In this document: piece after piece, positions 1 to 8,823 of the stretch
Position numbering within the stretch: position 1 is the first letter of the stretch
Layout of the letters: every line of letters begins with the position of its first letter
NCBI GenBank assembly: GCA_013178155.1
Contig: JABLXH010000015.1
Span: 1-64,000, forward strand
DNA: 64,000 nucleotides
Source: Armatimonadota bacterium
GTDB taxonomy: Bacteria > Armatimonadota > Zipacnadia > Zipacnadales > UBA11051
Direction: 5' to 3'
Position numbers and translations under genes: made by a program
Notes under the pieces: generated by a model
Seen by the model: only the letters and a program-made list of their open reading frames with translations
Database searches by the model: none
Told to the model about the DNA's origin: nothing

Positions 1-691
1 TGGCCATGCCAATCCACGCCAGGCGGTTGCGCCAGAAAGCCCCGTCGGGGGCCGTGACACTCAGCGGCACGTAGACGGTGGGAAAGGTGAGACGCTCGCT
101 CTCGATCCACTGATGCCGCAGCAGGTTCACCAGCGACAGCCCGCAGAGCGCGTAGGTCAGCACAAACCCCGACCAGACCAGACTCGGGACCAGCCACATC
201 CCTATCGGGACGGTGTCGCCTCCGTCGAAGAAGCGAGCCAGGAGCCGCTCGTCGCTGGGGCCGATCCAGGGCGGGATGTAGGCAAAGAAGAGGTCCTGCC
301 ACTGATTCTCTGGCGAGGCGAAGTAGTACGGAGCGGCGATGGCGGGGACCAGGAAATGGATCGCGCCGGAGGAGGCCAACACCGTGGCGACTGCGGTCAT
401 GGAGTAGATGACCACCAGCTCGGCCGCACTGAGCTGCCAGCGGCGCCGCAGTCGCCCCAGCGGTCCATTGAGCGCCAGGGCCACGAGCAGGGCAGCGAAG
501 GTGCCCACCGGGATGCTGGTGTTGGCCATGGCCGTATGGCCGCGCGTCCCGCCCAGGACCAGCTCAGCCCAGTGGATCAGCAGCACGGTGGCCGCGATAG
601 CCAGAAGGCCGACGGCTACGCTGCGGCCCGTCACCACCCTCGGCTGCAGCGAGGAGGAGACGCTGGCAGCGGAGACTGTAGCAGTCGCCAA
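1..691 (-). CDS. DUF6785-like polytopic membrane protein, N-terminal part (cut by window edge)
   Basis: Reading the minus strand from 691 gives an open frame that runs off the window start, so the ORF track omits it. The start is TTG, preceded by AGGCGGTGAGG about five bases upstream and an in-frame TGA. The product is strongly hydrophobic, with segments such as VAVGLLAIAATVLLIHWAEL and LSAAELVVIYSMTAVATVL. It then carries a hydrophilic stretch and an RHQWIESERLTFPTVYVPL-type motif. This matches the order seen in the complete 655-residue protein at 57.9 kb (RRQWVDNEKLSFPLVQLPVE), so the two are paralogues. Family function is unknown to me; a transporter-like role is inference. It is divergent from the GH32 gene, with a 113-bp gap. 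The C-terminal half lies outside the window. Confidence 0.8.
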   Translation of the reverse strand, partial: MATATVSAASVSSSLQPRVVTGRSVAVGLLAIAATVLLIHWAELVLGGTRGHTAMANTSIPVGTFAALLVALALNGPLGRLRRRWQLSAAELVVIYSMTAVATVLASSGAIHFLVPAIAAPYYFASPENQWQDLFFAYIPPWIGPSDERLLARFFDGGDTVPIGMWLVPSLVWSGFVLTYALCGLSLVNLLRHQWIESERLTFPTVYVPLSVTAPDGAFWRNRLAWIGMA

Positions 692-804
692 GGTACCTCA
701 CCGCCTGGCACACTACCGCAAGGACCTCACCGCGTCAAGCTTCCCGCAGTCAGGCAGGATTCGCCCGCGCCTTAGACCAACACTTCGGCGGGAGGCCTGC
801 CTCG

Positions 805-2934
805 ATGGGCATGCGAGCCACATTGCCGGCTGCGGTGCTCGTGCTGTCGCTCGGCAGCGCACCTGGCGGGGCGCCGGACCTGCTGGTAGCAGACTTTGAG
901 GGCGGTGACTATGGCGCCTGGACGGCCGAGGGCAGAGCCTTCGGCACAGGGCCAGCGCGGGGTACGCTTCCCGGGCAGATGCCGGTCACGGGCTTTCTGG
1001 GCCGAGGGCTGGTCAACAGCTTCCACGGTGGCGACAGCAGCGTAGGTACCCTCACCAGCCCGCCCTTTCGCATCGAGCGTCGCTACCTGAACTTCCTCAT
1101 CGGCGGTGGGAAGTACCCCGGCGAGACGTGCGTGGACCTGCTGGTCGGCGGGCAAGTCGTGCGCACCGCCACCGGGCCCAATGACCGGCCAGGGGGTAGC
1201 GAGCGCCTGGCTTGGCAGTCCTGGGACCTGGGCGAGCTCGCCGGGCAACAGGCCGTTATCCGCATCGTGGACCGCCGCACCGGCGGGTGGGGGCATATCA
1301 ACGTGGACCACATCGTGCAAAGCGATGTGAGCCTGCAGGAGGTGCCGCGCACCGTGGAGCTGACTCTTACCAGGCGCTATCTGAACTTCCCGGTGGCTAA
1401 CCAGGCCACCATGCGGCGGCTGACCGTGGCCATCGCTGACGGCCCGACCCGGGAGCTTGACATCCAGCTTGCCGAAGGCGAGCCCGACTTCTGGGTCTTC
1501 ATGGACGTGGGTGAGTTTGCCGGCAGGCAGGCGGCCATCACCTCGCCGCTGGCCGAGCCCGACGCCAGCCTGTTGCAGGGCATCACCAACGACGACACGC
1601 TGCGCGGAGCCGAGGACCTGTATCGCGAGCAGTACCGGCCGCAGTTCCACTTCTCCTCGCGGCGAGGCTGGAACAACGACCCCAACGGTCTGGTGTACCA
1701 CCAGGGTGAGTACCATCTCTTCTACCAGCACAACCCCTATGGTTGGGGCTGGGGCAACATGCACTGGGGGCACGCCGTCAGCCGCGACCTGGTGCACTGG
1801 CAGGAGCTGCCAGTGGCGTTGTACCCCGACGCCCTGGGGACCTGCTTCTCCGGCTCGGCGGTGGTGGACACCCACAACACGGCCGGCTTCCAGACCGGCC
1901 CGGAGCCCTCGATCGTGTGCATCTACACGGCGGCGGGAGAACCCTTCACCCAGTGTCTTGCCTACAGCAATGACCGTGGGCGCACCTGGACCAAGTATGA
2001 GGCAAACCCGGTGCTGGGGCACATCGTCGGCTCCAACCGCGACCCCAAGGTCATCTGGTATGAGCCCAGGCGCCAGTGGATCATGGCCTTGTACCTGGAC
2101 GGCGAGGACTACGCGCTCTTCTCCTCGCCGGACCTGAAGCAGTGGACGCGTTTGTCGGACGTGCGCATCGGCGACAGCACCGAGTGTCCGGAGTTCTTCG
2201 AGATGCCGGTAGAGGGCAAGCCCGGCGAGAAGCGCTGGGTCTTCTATGGCGGGAACGGCCGGTATCTGGTTGGGACCTTCGACGGGGTCACCTTCACCCC
2301 GGAGGCGGGGCCGCAGGTGATGCACTATGGCAACTGCTTCTATGCCTCGCAGACCTTCAACGACATTCCCCCCGCCGACGGCCGCCGCATCCTCATCGGC
2401 TGGGGGACGATGGAGATGCCGGGGATGCCCTTCAACCAGATGATGACCTTCCCGGTGGAGTTGACGCTGCGCGAGCGGGCGGAGGGTCCGCGGCTGTTCA
2501 TCAACCCGGTGCGCGAGATCCTGAACCTGCATGGCCGCAAGCACCGGCGCGCCAACCTGCCCCTCCCGGCGACGGAGAACCCGCTGACGGGGATCGAGGG
2601 CGACTGCTTCGATATCAGCGTCGAGCTGGAGCTGCAGGGCGCGACCCAGGTGGGTCTGGACGTCCGGGGCATCCCGGTGGTGTACAACGTGACGGCCCGG
2701 CGCCTGAGCTGTCTGGCCTGCACGGCCCCCCTGGAGACGCCCGGCGGGTTGCTGAAGCTGCGGCTGCTGGTGGACCGGACGTCCATCGAGGTCTTCGCCC
2801 AGGACGGCGAGGTCTACATGCCCGTGGGCGTGATCCCCAGCGACTACATCCGCAGCCTCGACGTCTTCGCCCGCGGCGGCGCGGCCCTGGTGCGCTCCCT
2901 GGAGGTCTGCGAGCTGAAGTCGGCGTGGGGGTAG
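805..2934 (+). CDS. Secreted glycoside hydrolase family 32 (fructan beta-fructosidase/levanase-like)
   Basis: A 709-residue protein with an N-terminal signal peptide (AAVLVLSLGSAPGGAP). A beta-sandwich region at about residues 25-265 contains two YLNF-type segments. The GH32 five-bladed propeller follows at about 275-560 and a C-terminal beta-sandwich completes the chain. The hallmark residues are present: WNNDPNG with nucleophile Asp292, RDP at 412-414, and ECPEFFEM with acid/base Glu460. Family members hydrolyse terminal or internal fructosyl linkages in sucrose, inulin or levan; export suggests polymeric or external substrate. The start is ATG at 805, after GGGAGG; a second ATG six bases downstream is possible. 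A perfect palindrome and a REP-like repeat follow the stop codon. It stands alone on the plus strand, divergent from the membrane protein. Confidence 0.93.
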   Translation: MGMRATLPAAVLVLSLGSAPGGAPDLLVADFEGGDYGAWTAEGRAFGTGPARGTLPGQMPVTGFLGRGLVNSFHGGDSSVGTLTSPPFRIERRYLNFLIGGGKYPGETCVDLLVGGQVVRTATGPNDRPGGSERLAWQSWDLGELAGQQAVIRIVDRRTGGWGHINVDHIVQSDVSLQEVPRTVELTLTRRYLNFPVANQATMRRLTVAIADGPTRELDIQLAEGEPDFWVFMDVGEFAGRQAAITSPLAEPDASLLQGITNDDTLRGAEDLYREQYRPQFHFSSRRGWNNDPNGLVYHQGEYHLFYQHNPYGWGWGNMHWGHAVSRDLVHWQELPVALYPDALGTCFSGSAVVDTHNTAGFQTGPEPSIVCIYTAAGEPFTQCLAYSNDRGRTWTKYEANPVLGHIVGSNRDPKVIWYEPRRQWIMALYLDGEDYALFSSPDLKQWTRLSDVRIGDSTECPEFFEMPVEGKPGEKRWVFYGGNGRYLVGTFDGVTFTPEAGPQVMHYGNCFYASQTFNDIPPADGRRILIGWGTMEMPGMPFNQMMTFPVELTLRERAEGPRLFINPVREILNLHGRKHRRANLPLPATENPLTGIEGDCFDISVELELQGATQVGLDVRGIPVVYNVTARRLSCLACTAPLETPGGLLKLRLLVDRTSIEVFAQDGEVYMPVGVIPSDYIRSLDVFARGGAALVRSLEVCELKSAWG

Positions 2935-2949
2935 GGACGCGGCTTAGCG

Positions 2950-2977
2950 GAGAGGCCGGGCCTGCCCGGCCTCTCCA
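2950..2977. repeat. Palindromic element B, copy 1
   Basis: GGCCGGGC-CT-GCCCGGCC followed by TCTCCA, with the perfect stem extended outward by GAGA/TCTC. It lies 15 bp after the GH32 stop. A second copy at 7788 has the same layout with one base pair exchanged (G:C to A:T), so the structure is conserved rather than the exact sequence. It could act as a terminator for GH32, although no T-tract follows. Confidence 0.6.
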
Positions 2978-2990
2978 GGCCACCGACAGC

Positions 2991-3016
2991 ATCGCGCTCT
3001 GGTGAGCGCTCCTACC
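2991..3016 (-). repeat. REP-like element A, copy 1 (covers a stop codon)
   Basis: On the minus strand this reads GGTAGGAGC, then stem-loop GCTC-ACCA-GAGC, then GCGAT. Two further copies at 6998-7022 and 7045-7070 have GGTC-ACCA-GACC in the stem. The TAG inside GGTAGGAGC is the stop codon of the DUF5060/GH5-like gene. The head GTAGGAGC and tail GCGA recall Pseudomonas REP elements; that resemblance comes from memory, not a search. Confidence 0.6.
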
Positions 3017-5939
3017 TCGCTCGCTTCACCTGCGCGGCGATGTCGCGGGTGAAGTCCGGTGGGGTGAGGGGCAGCCTGCCGTCGGCACAGGTCGCGGGCG
3101 TGGTCGCGACGATCCGGCCCCGGCGGGTGTCCCACCACTCGATCCGGTACTCACCGTCGCGCAGGCCCAGCAGCGTCGTCGCCGCGCCGCGCACCGCCTC
3201 CGGCGTCCGGCCGCGCTTGTCATTGAGCCAGTTGCTCTCCTGGTCATGCAGCCATACGAGCGCGAAGTCCTCGGTGCGCAGGCCGTAAGTGTCCATGAGC
3301 GCATAGCGCGGGTCGCGGCAACCGGTGAAGGTGTAGCTGGTAATCTCCGCCCAGTCCTTACCCGAGTTGGTCACCTCGATGATATGCTCGCCGGCGGGGA
3401 TGGCGATCTCGTAGTCGCGGTCGTAGATGTTTTGCCAGATCTGGTACTGCTCACTCCACCTGGCCTCCTTCCACGGTCCCTGGCCCGCGCCGCAGGGAAG
3501 GTCCTGGCTCCAGACCTCCCGCCCGTCCACGGCCACGTGCAGCACCGCGCCCTGGCTGACCTGGTTGACATGCAGCACCAGCTTGCCACCCTGGGGGAAG
3601 GTGGCGCGGAAACGCAGCGGGGCCACCATCTCCGGTTTGGCGGGCGAGAAGACGATGGCGGAGAAGTCACGGGGGCCGGAGCGCGAGCCGTCAGGGTTCA
3701 GCACGATATCACCTTGCGGCTGCTTCTCCCACCACTTGCCCGGAACCAGCCGGATCTCGCCCCAGGGTGTGCCCTCGGGCACTGGTACGCTCACGGGAGT
3801 GAACTCGGCCAGCTCGGGCTTGAACCGCGTCCAGGGCACCGTGTCCACGAAGCGGCGGATGGCCGTGAACTCTTTGTACTGGTTCAGCGGGTGCACATAG
3901 CCATCCCAGTACCAGATGGCGGCAGTGCCGAAACTGCGGTTCATCACCGAGGCCCACAGGCCGTCGTGCAGGCTGGTGCCGGTACCGTTCGGGTCATGAG
4001 TGGTGTCGCTGGTCTTCCAGTCCACGCCGAACTCGCCGACCATGAAGGGCTTGGCCCACTGGGTCGTGTATGAGCGGCTGTCCGCGGCGATGGCCTGGGC
4101 CGTGTGCGGGCGGTTCTCTTCGGTTCCGTAGGAATGAGACTGAGTGTAGTCCATCTCCTCCAGCCGCCAGACTTCATCGTAACCGTAAGTGGTCGTCGTC
4201 AGATGCCGGTTGGGGTCATGCTGCTGGAGATAGCCGGCCATCTCCCGGACCCACGGGGCAGGCGCGACCACCTCGTTCCACAGTTCCCACGACAGAATCT
4301 GCGGGTCCCAGGCGTAACGGGCGATGTAATAGCGCAGGCGCTGCTGGTATAGCTTGCGGGCCTCCGGGTTGGTCCAGAAGTCGGCGGGCCTGGCGCAGGG
4401 GCCGCCATTGGCCTGGTTGTAGGGATTCTCGTCCCAGCAGTTCTCACCGAAGTAGCCTCGGGTATCCATGAGTTCGCCGTGGTAGCCCAGACAGAGCATG
4501 GGGTGGATGCCATTAGCCCGGGCCTGGTCCAGGACCCAGTCCAGGCGGTAGGCATTGTCCAGGCTGTACTTGCCCAGGCCATAGTACGTGCCACTGCCTC
4601 TGCCGGGCAGCCATTCCAGCCCCATGTTCCAGCGGACCAACCAGATGCGGCAATAGTTGCCGCCAGCCTGGCCGAGGGCCGTGAACCATTCCTTGTACTG
4701 TGCCGGAGTGCCCCAGCAGACGTTCTCGCCCACCGCGAAGTACGGGCGACCACTGTCGTACTGCAGGTAGTAGGGCGTGTCCGGGGCGCGGCGGATGAAG
4801 CCTGGAGAAGGGCTCGGGACGCAGGCAAAGCTGGCCGGCGCGGAGGTGACGCGGCCCGTACGGTCGCGCACAGTGACGCGCACCGACCAGTCGCCCGTCT
4901 CGGTCGGCGCGAAGCGCACCTTCCACACCGGCTCGCCAACGGTCCGCAACCGGCTGAAGGGTTCGGCGCCCCACCACTCATAGGCCTGGTAGAAGAAGCC
5001 GGGCACCCGCATCCGCCGCCCGTCTGGACCGGCGAAGCTGGCGGTGACCTCGATGTCCTCGGGGTCAAAGGGGTTGTCGTAGGTGGCGTCGAGGTCGAGC
5101 GTCAACTCCAGCTTGCCGTACCGGGGCACGCGGGCAGAGCTAAGCCGCACGGCACGCAGCGCCAGCGGCTCAGCCGAAGTGAGCGGCACCTCGAGGGACT
5201 TGGCGATGTCTACCACCCGCTTCCGTTCGGCCTCGTAATGAGCGGCGGTGAAGGGCCGTAGCGTCAAGCCGAACTCGTAGGTCTGCCCGGCCTTGAGGTT
5301 GCGTGTACCGCCGACCGCGAACTGGGCCTCGAAGACGTCGCCACCGAACTGGCGGTTGTCCTGGAAGGACACGCCGGACAGCCCCTGGCCGTCCGGTACC
5401 ATCTGCAGCCCGACACCGCTCGGCAGATGCCAGGCGCACCAGTTCATCCGGGCCGTGCTCGTGATATGGTAAGGATCGGGCAGCGTTGCCGGCAGCCGTG
5501 TTTCGGAGATGGCATCCCCATCGTGGATCAAGAACGACCCCTCGCCGGCGTTGCCGGCCACGGGCAGGTCCACCATGACGACGATGAGCTCGGTCTCCAG
5601 GTCGGCGGTGGGGGTGAGGGCCCAGCGGAGGCGGATTTCCTGAGGTGTGGCCTCCAGGCGCTCGACGAAGGCCACCGGCTTACCTTCGGCGGCGAACTCA
5701 CCGCGAAAGACGCGACCCCCGTCCTCACTGGTCTCCTTAACCATCAGGCCGCCGCCGGCATCCTGCACGCCCCAGGCGCCGTTCCAGGCGGGCTTGACCA
5801 CTCGCACGTGCACACCCTGCCCCACCAGCTTGCCCCCGAGGGTGACCTGGTCCAGGCCGCCGTAGGGGTTGACCGTGGCCGCCAGTTGCGCGTGGGCAAC
5901 GGTGGTGGCGAATGACAGCAACCACAGCGCGTGTCGCAT
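3012..5939 (-). CDS. Secreted DUF5060 / GH5-like (beta/alpha)8 glycoside hydrolase
   Basis: From the ATG at 5939 (AGGAGG upstream, and overlapping the previous stop as TGATG) this encodes 975 residues. The ORF-track start at 6005 adds 22 residues that are not signal-like. A signal peptide (MRHALWLLSFATTVAHA) comes first, then a beta-rich region to about residue 255. A DUF5060-type immunoglobulin-like domain follows at about 270-375, then a TIM-barrel cellulase-like domain at about 385-720 and a C-terminal beta-sandwich. Clan GH-A acid pairs are visible: SWELWNEV (acid/base Glu556) and FMVGEFG (nucleophile Glu636). Substrate cannot be read from sequence; beta-linked glucan or mannan is plausible. 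The stop codon lies in a REP-like repeat. It is the last gene of the long minus-strand array and is coupled to the nitrilase gene. Confidence 0.88.
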   Translation of the reverse strand: MRHALWLLSFATTVAHAQLAATVNPYGGLDQVTLGGKLVGQGVHVRVVKPAWNGAWGVQDAGGGLMVKETSEDGGRVFRGEFAAEGKPVAFVERLEATPQEIRLRWALTPTADLETELIVVMVDLPVAGNAGEGSFLIHDGDAISETRLPATLPDPYHITSTARMNWCAWHLPSGVGLQMVPDGQGLSGVSFQDNRQFGGDVFEAQFAVGGTRNLKAGQTYEFGLTLRPFTAAHYEAERKRVVDIAKSLEVPLTSAEPLALRAVRLSSARVPRYGKLELTLDLDATYDNPFDPEDIEVTASFAGPDGRRMRVPGFFYQAYEWWGAEPFSRLRTVGEPVWKVRFAPTETGDWSVRVTVRDRTGRVTSAPASFACVPSPSPGFIRRAPDTPYYLQYDSGRPYFAVGENVCWGTPAQYKEWFTALGQAGGNYCRIWLVRWNMGLEWLPGRGSGTYYGLGKYSLDNAYRLDWVLDQARANGIHPMLCLGYHGELMDTRGYFGENCWDENPYNQANGGPCARPADFWTNPEARKLYQQRLRYYIARYAWDPQILSWELWNEVVAPAPWVREMAGYLQQHDPNRHLTTTTYGYDEVWRLEEMDYTQSHSYGTEENRPHTAQAIAADSRSYTTQWAKPFMVGEFGVDWKTSDTTHDPNGTGTSLHDGLWASVMNRSFGTAAIWYWDGYVHPLNQYKEFTAIRRFVDTVPWTRFKPELAEFTPVSVPVPEGTPWGEIRLVPGKWWEKQPQGDIVLNPDGSRSGPRDFSAIVFSPAKPEMVAPLRFRATFPQGGKLVLHVNQVSQGAVLHVAVDGREVWSQDLPCGAGQGPWKEARWSEQYQIWQNIYDRDYEIAIPAGEHIIEVTNSGKDWAEITSYTFTGCRDPRYALMDTYGLRTEDFALVWLHDQESNWLNDKRGRTPEAVRGAATTLLGLRDGEYRIEWWDTRRGRIVATTPATCADGRLPLTPPDFTRDIAAQVKRAR

Positions 5940-6886
5940 CAGGCTCTTCCTCCTTCTGTCGCCTCCCGCCGAACGCGGCGGGCGCGTGCCAGGTAGTCCA
6001 CCCACGGTTCCAACTGGAACTCCGCGATGATGTGCTCCATGGTCACGTCATCCCTGAGCGACGCGATGGTGCAGTGGGCTTCCGGGTAGTGGCTCTCAAT
6101 CTCCAGTCCGGGGCCGTACTTGGCTAGCATCTGCGGGAACTTGTCCTGGTTCTCCGCGAGATGGAAGAGCACCCGGTCGGTGTTGACGACGGCCGACACG
6201 ATGGGCGGCAGGTGCCCCCAGCGCACCTGTTCATCCTCCTGGCCCGTCGTCGCCAGCACCCCGCCGGCCATGTCCACGATGGTGCTGCGGTTGAGGTCAC
6301 AGGCGATCAGGTAGAAGCCGTAGTCACGGACCCACTGCTGCAGCCGTGCACCCCCCATGTACTGCGAGGGCCAGACCACCACGCGGGCTCCGCTGTCAGC
6401 CAGCATCTGCCCGACCTCGGGGTAGTTCAGGTCGAAGCAGACGGCCGCACCGAGACGGCCGAAGTCGGTCTCGAAGGCCGGCGCTTCCGTGCCAGGCAGC
6501 ACCCCGAGTTCCATCTCCAGGATGGTCGGGTATACCTTGTGGTACTTGCCCAGCAGTTGCCCTGCACGATCGTAGAAGGCGACCGTGTTGCGCAGGTGGT
6601 CACCCTGGCGTTCCAGCAGCGGCACGCACAGGTAGGTGCGATGGCGGGCGGCCAGCTCCGCCATACGGTCAGCGGTGGGGCCGGGAATGGTCTCGGCCAT
6701 GTCTGCCCATTGCTCCACCGGCAGACCGGTAACATTGCAGACCTCAGGGAAGGTCACCAGGTCCGGCCGGGCCTGGGCCGCGGTCTCCAGCAATGCGGCC
6801 ATTCGGTCACGGGTGCGCTCGATCCAGTCGGGCCCGGGCTCGACCGGGGGCATGGCGATGGCGGTAAGACGAGTTAGCCGGGCCAA
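5939..6886 (-). CDS. Carbon-nitrogen hydrolase (nitrilase superfamily amidase)
   Basis: A 315-residue cytoplasmic protein of normal family length with the Glu-Lys-Cys triad: FPEV (Glu48), KYHKVYP (Lys117) and AAVCFDLNYPE (Cys150). Superfamily members hydrolyse amides, carbamoyl compounds or nitriles through a cysteine thioester. Substrate is unknown here. The start codon is TTG (L in the raw frame), supported by AAAGGAG six bases upstream. The stop overlaps the ATG of the downstream DUF5060 gene by one base, so the two are probably translated together. A repeat cluster at 6970-7070 separates it from AraD upstream. Confidence 0.92.
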   Translation of the reverse strand: MARLTRLTAIAMPPVEPGPDWIERTRDRMAALLETAAQARPDLVTFPEVCNVTGLPVEQWADMAETIPGPTADRMAELAARHRTYLCVPLLERQGDHLRNTVAFYDRAGQLLGKYHKVYPTILEMELGVLPGTEAPAFETDFGRLGAAVCFDLNYPEVGQMLADSGARVVVWPSQYMGGARLQQWVRDYGFYLIACDLNRSTIVDMAGGVLATTGQEDEQVRWGHLPPIVSAVVNTDRVLFHLAENQDKFPQMLAKYGPGLEIESHYPEAHCTIASLRDDVTMEHIIAEFQLEPWVDYLARARRVRREATEGGRA

Positions 6887-6997
6887 GGGCGGCTCCTTTG
6901 CGCTCGATGATCGGGTGTGTGCGTCCGGACGGAGGCCCTACGACCGGCATCAGCGACCGAAACCGCGCCCGGCGGGATGCGCCCCTAACGGCTGAGG

Positions 6998-7070
6998 TCG
7001 CGGTCTGGTGACCGCTCCTACCGATGCCTCTGTCCGTGACTCTGATCGCGGTCTGGTGACCGCTCCTACC
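6998..7070 (-). repeat. REP-like element A, copies 2 and 3 in tandem
   Basis: Two copies (6998-7022 and 7045-7070) read GGTAGGAGC-GGTC-ACCA-GACC-GCGA on the minus strand. They are spaced about 48 bp start to start. Relative to copy 1 at 2991 both stem halves are changed together. The TAG of copy 3 is the stop codon of araD. A degenerate relative (GTTAGGGGCGCATCCC) may lie just downstream at about 6973-6988, making an array of two or three units in the 179-bp gap. Confidence 0.65.
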
Positions 7071-7761
7071 GGTTGCCTTGCCCGTAGTAGGCATCTTTGC
7101 CGTGTTTGCGGAGGAAGTGCCTGTCCAGTAACGCCTGGCTGATCGGACCGGCGTTCGGGTCGAGGCTCTCTGTCGCCAGAGCCATCTGCGCCACCTGCTC
7201 CAGGATGATGCTATTCTCCACAGCCCTGGCGGGCGACGTCCCCCAGGTGAAGGGACCATGCCCGGCGACCAGGACAGCGGGGATCTGCAGCGGGTCCAAA
7301 CCTGCGAAGGCCGCGACGATGGCCCGGCCCGTCTCCAGCTCGTAGTCCCCCGCCAGGGCCTCGGGGGTCAAGTCCGCTGTCACGGGCACCGACCCGTAGA
7401 AGCTGTCGGCATGAGTGGTCCCGTAGCAGGGCAAGGCACGCCGGGCCTGGGCCCAGGCAGTGGCGTAAGCCGAGTGGGTATGCGCCACGCCGCGGATGGC
7501 CGGAAAGGCACGATACAGCTCCAGATGGGTGGGCGTATCGGAGGAGGGGCGGAGGTCGCCCTCCACGATGTCGCCCTTCAGGTCCACGATGACCATCTGC
7601 TCGGGCTGCATGGCCTCGTAGCTGACCCCGCTGGGCTTGATGGCGACAAGGCCGTTCTCCGGGTCGAGCCCGCTGACATTGCCCCAGGTGAGGATGACCA
7701 GCCCGGAGTCGCGCAGGGCCAGGTTCGCGGCGCAGACGTCGGCTTTGAGTTGGTCGAGCAT
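7066..7761 (-). CDS. araD: Class II aldolase, L-ribulose-5-phosphate 4-epimerase-like
   Basis: Translation from the ATG at 7761 (GAGGT eight bases upstream) gives 231 residues, the usual AraD length; the ORF-track start adds 28 non-homologous residues. Motifs of the AraD/FucA zinc family are clear: SGLVILTWGNVSG, IKPSGVSY, SSDTPTHLELYRAFP, the zinc-binding HTHSAYATAWAQ and GHGPFTWG. AraD converts L-ribulose 5-phosphate to D-xylulose 5-phosphate in arabinose breakdown. A related fuculose- or ribulose-phosphate aldolase activity cannot be excluded, because no araA or araB is in the window. The stop codon is supplied by repeat element A. Confidence 0.85.
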   Translation of the reverse strand: MLDQLKADVCAANLALRDSGLVILTWGNVSGLDPENGLVAIKPSGVSYEAMQPEQMVIVDLKGDIVEGDLRPSSDTPTHLELYRAFPAIRGVAHTHSAYATAWAQARRALPCYGTTHADSFYGSVPVTADLTPEALAGDYELETGRAIVAAFAGLDPLQIPAVLVAGHGPFTWGTSPARAVENSIILEQVAQMALATESLDPNAGPISQALLDRHFLRKHGKDAYYGQGNR

Positions 7762-7787
7762 AGGCAGTGACCTCAGGTTGGACGGCG

Positions 7788-7811
7788 GGCCGGACAGGTC
7801 CGGCCTCTCCA
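7788..7811. repeat. Palindromic element B, copy 2
   Basis: GGCCGGAC-AG-GTCCGGCC followed by TCTCCA, located just upstream of araD in the 111-bp gap. It matches copy 1 at 2954-2977 except for one covarying base pair and the two-base centre. Confidence 0.55.
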
Positions 7812-7872
7812 CGAGCACGGTGCCATTCTCCCCCTCCCCGTCCAATAGAGAGAGCCGGGGGGGCGAGGTCTG

Positions 7873-8823
7873 TCAGTACGCGTTCAGGCGGTCCGCCTCG
7901 GCGTGCAGCTCAGCCAGCGTCGTGGGCGTCAACTCCAGGCCCAGCTTCTCCGCCAGGGCGTAACCGACCTCGATGGTGGTCTCGACCGCACGCCGGCGGC
8001 CGCTGGTGCGGTCGGTCACGTCCCATGTGTTGTGCGTCGGGTTGTGCAGGTACAGCACCGGGTGGTCGCGACGTATCTGGTCGCGGACGCTGGCCTCACA
8101 GATGGCCATGGTCTCGTCAAAGCTCAGCTCCGCCTCGGCGCGGCAGTCGGTCACGGTCCAGGTGTCCGGCGCTCCGGCCGGGATGGGCTCCAGGCCCCGG
8201 GTGATGGGGAACTCATAGAGGTCGAGTTCGCCCGGTGCCAGACGGGACTTGCTGCTGCAGTGGCGCGTATGCGGGAAGGCGCCCCACCAGAGGTGACCGA
8301 TCTCGTAGCTCGGGTTCCAGCGACCAGGCGCGGTCACGTAGCACTGCCGAACCCCCAGCTCCGCCAGAATGGGGAAGGTGTAGTCATTGGCCTGGGCACA
8401 GCACGCGCCGAAGCTGTCGGCAGCCATGCCCATGGACTGCTCCCAGTCATCCTTGGCGAGGCGGATCGCCTCAAGCTGCTCGTCGTAATCATACCAGGTC
8501 ATGGGCCGAACCCAGTCGTAGTCCTCGGTCGCTCCCGGCGGCCGGTAGCCGCGCACCTGGAAGTGCAGCGCCTGCCAGCAGCCGTTACGCTCCATCTCCT
8601 GCAGGAGCGCTGACTGCCGTCGGGCGACCTCCGGCTCTGAGCAGAAGCCGAGGCAGTGCTCCAGTCCGCGCTCAGCGAACAGCTCGTACAACCCGCGTAC
8701 GGCCCGCTCCGCCACGTCCCAGGTCTGGTCCGGGGAGCCACCGGGCTTCTGCGGTGTCTGGCAGTCCATGAAGTAGAGGAAGAAGAGCTGTCGCCGGTTC
8801 TGCTGAGTCTGGGTGGGGCGCAC
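7873..8823 (-). CDS. Polysaccharide-deacetylase-like protein (NodB-fold, DxE-type)
   Basis: The ORF track opens at 9063, but that extension overlaps the upstream transglutaminase-like gene in another frame. A GTG at 8823 with ACGGAG eight bases upstream gives 316 residues beginning with a beta-strand that leads into YFMDCQT. The same layout (TWTMDCET) begins the protein at 13.1-13.97 kb, so these are paralogues. The fold family removes acetyl groups from glycans using Asp and His metal ligands. The first motif here is MDC rather than the classical TFDD, and the later HNPTHNTWDV stretch may contribute His ligands. No signal peptide is seen. It sits between the transglutaminase-like gene and araD. 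Confidence is moderate because motif divergence leaves activity open. Confidence 0.65.
   Translation of the reverse strand: MRPTQTQQNRRQLFFLYFMDCQTPQKPGGSPDQTWDVAERAVRGLYELFAERGLEHCLGFCSEPEVARRQSALLQEMERNGCWQALHFQVRGYRPPGATEDYDWVRPMTWYDYDEQLEAIRLAKDDWEQSMGMAADSFGACCAQANDYTFPILAELGVRQCYVTAPGRWNPSYEIGHLWWGAFPHTRHCSSKSRLAPGELDLYEFPITRGLEPIPAGAPDTWTVTDCRAEAELSFDETMAICEASVRDQIRRDHPVLYLHNPTHNTWDVTDRTSGRRRAVETTIEVGYALAEKLGLELTPTTLAELHAEADRLNAY

Noticed and set aside
772-2544. 590-residue minus-strand ORF opposite GH32
   Set aside because: Antisense shadow of a well-supported GH32 gene; composition is Arg/His/Gly/Val-rich with no domain.
7873-8823. MDC motif as loss of a deacetylase metal ligand
   Set aside because: DxE-type deacetylase-like families have the same layout and both paralogues share it, so divergence rather than inactivation is the simpler reading.
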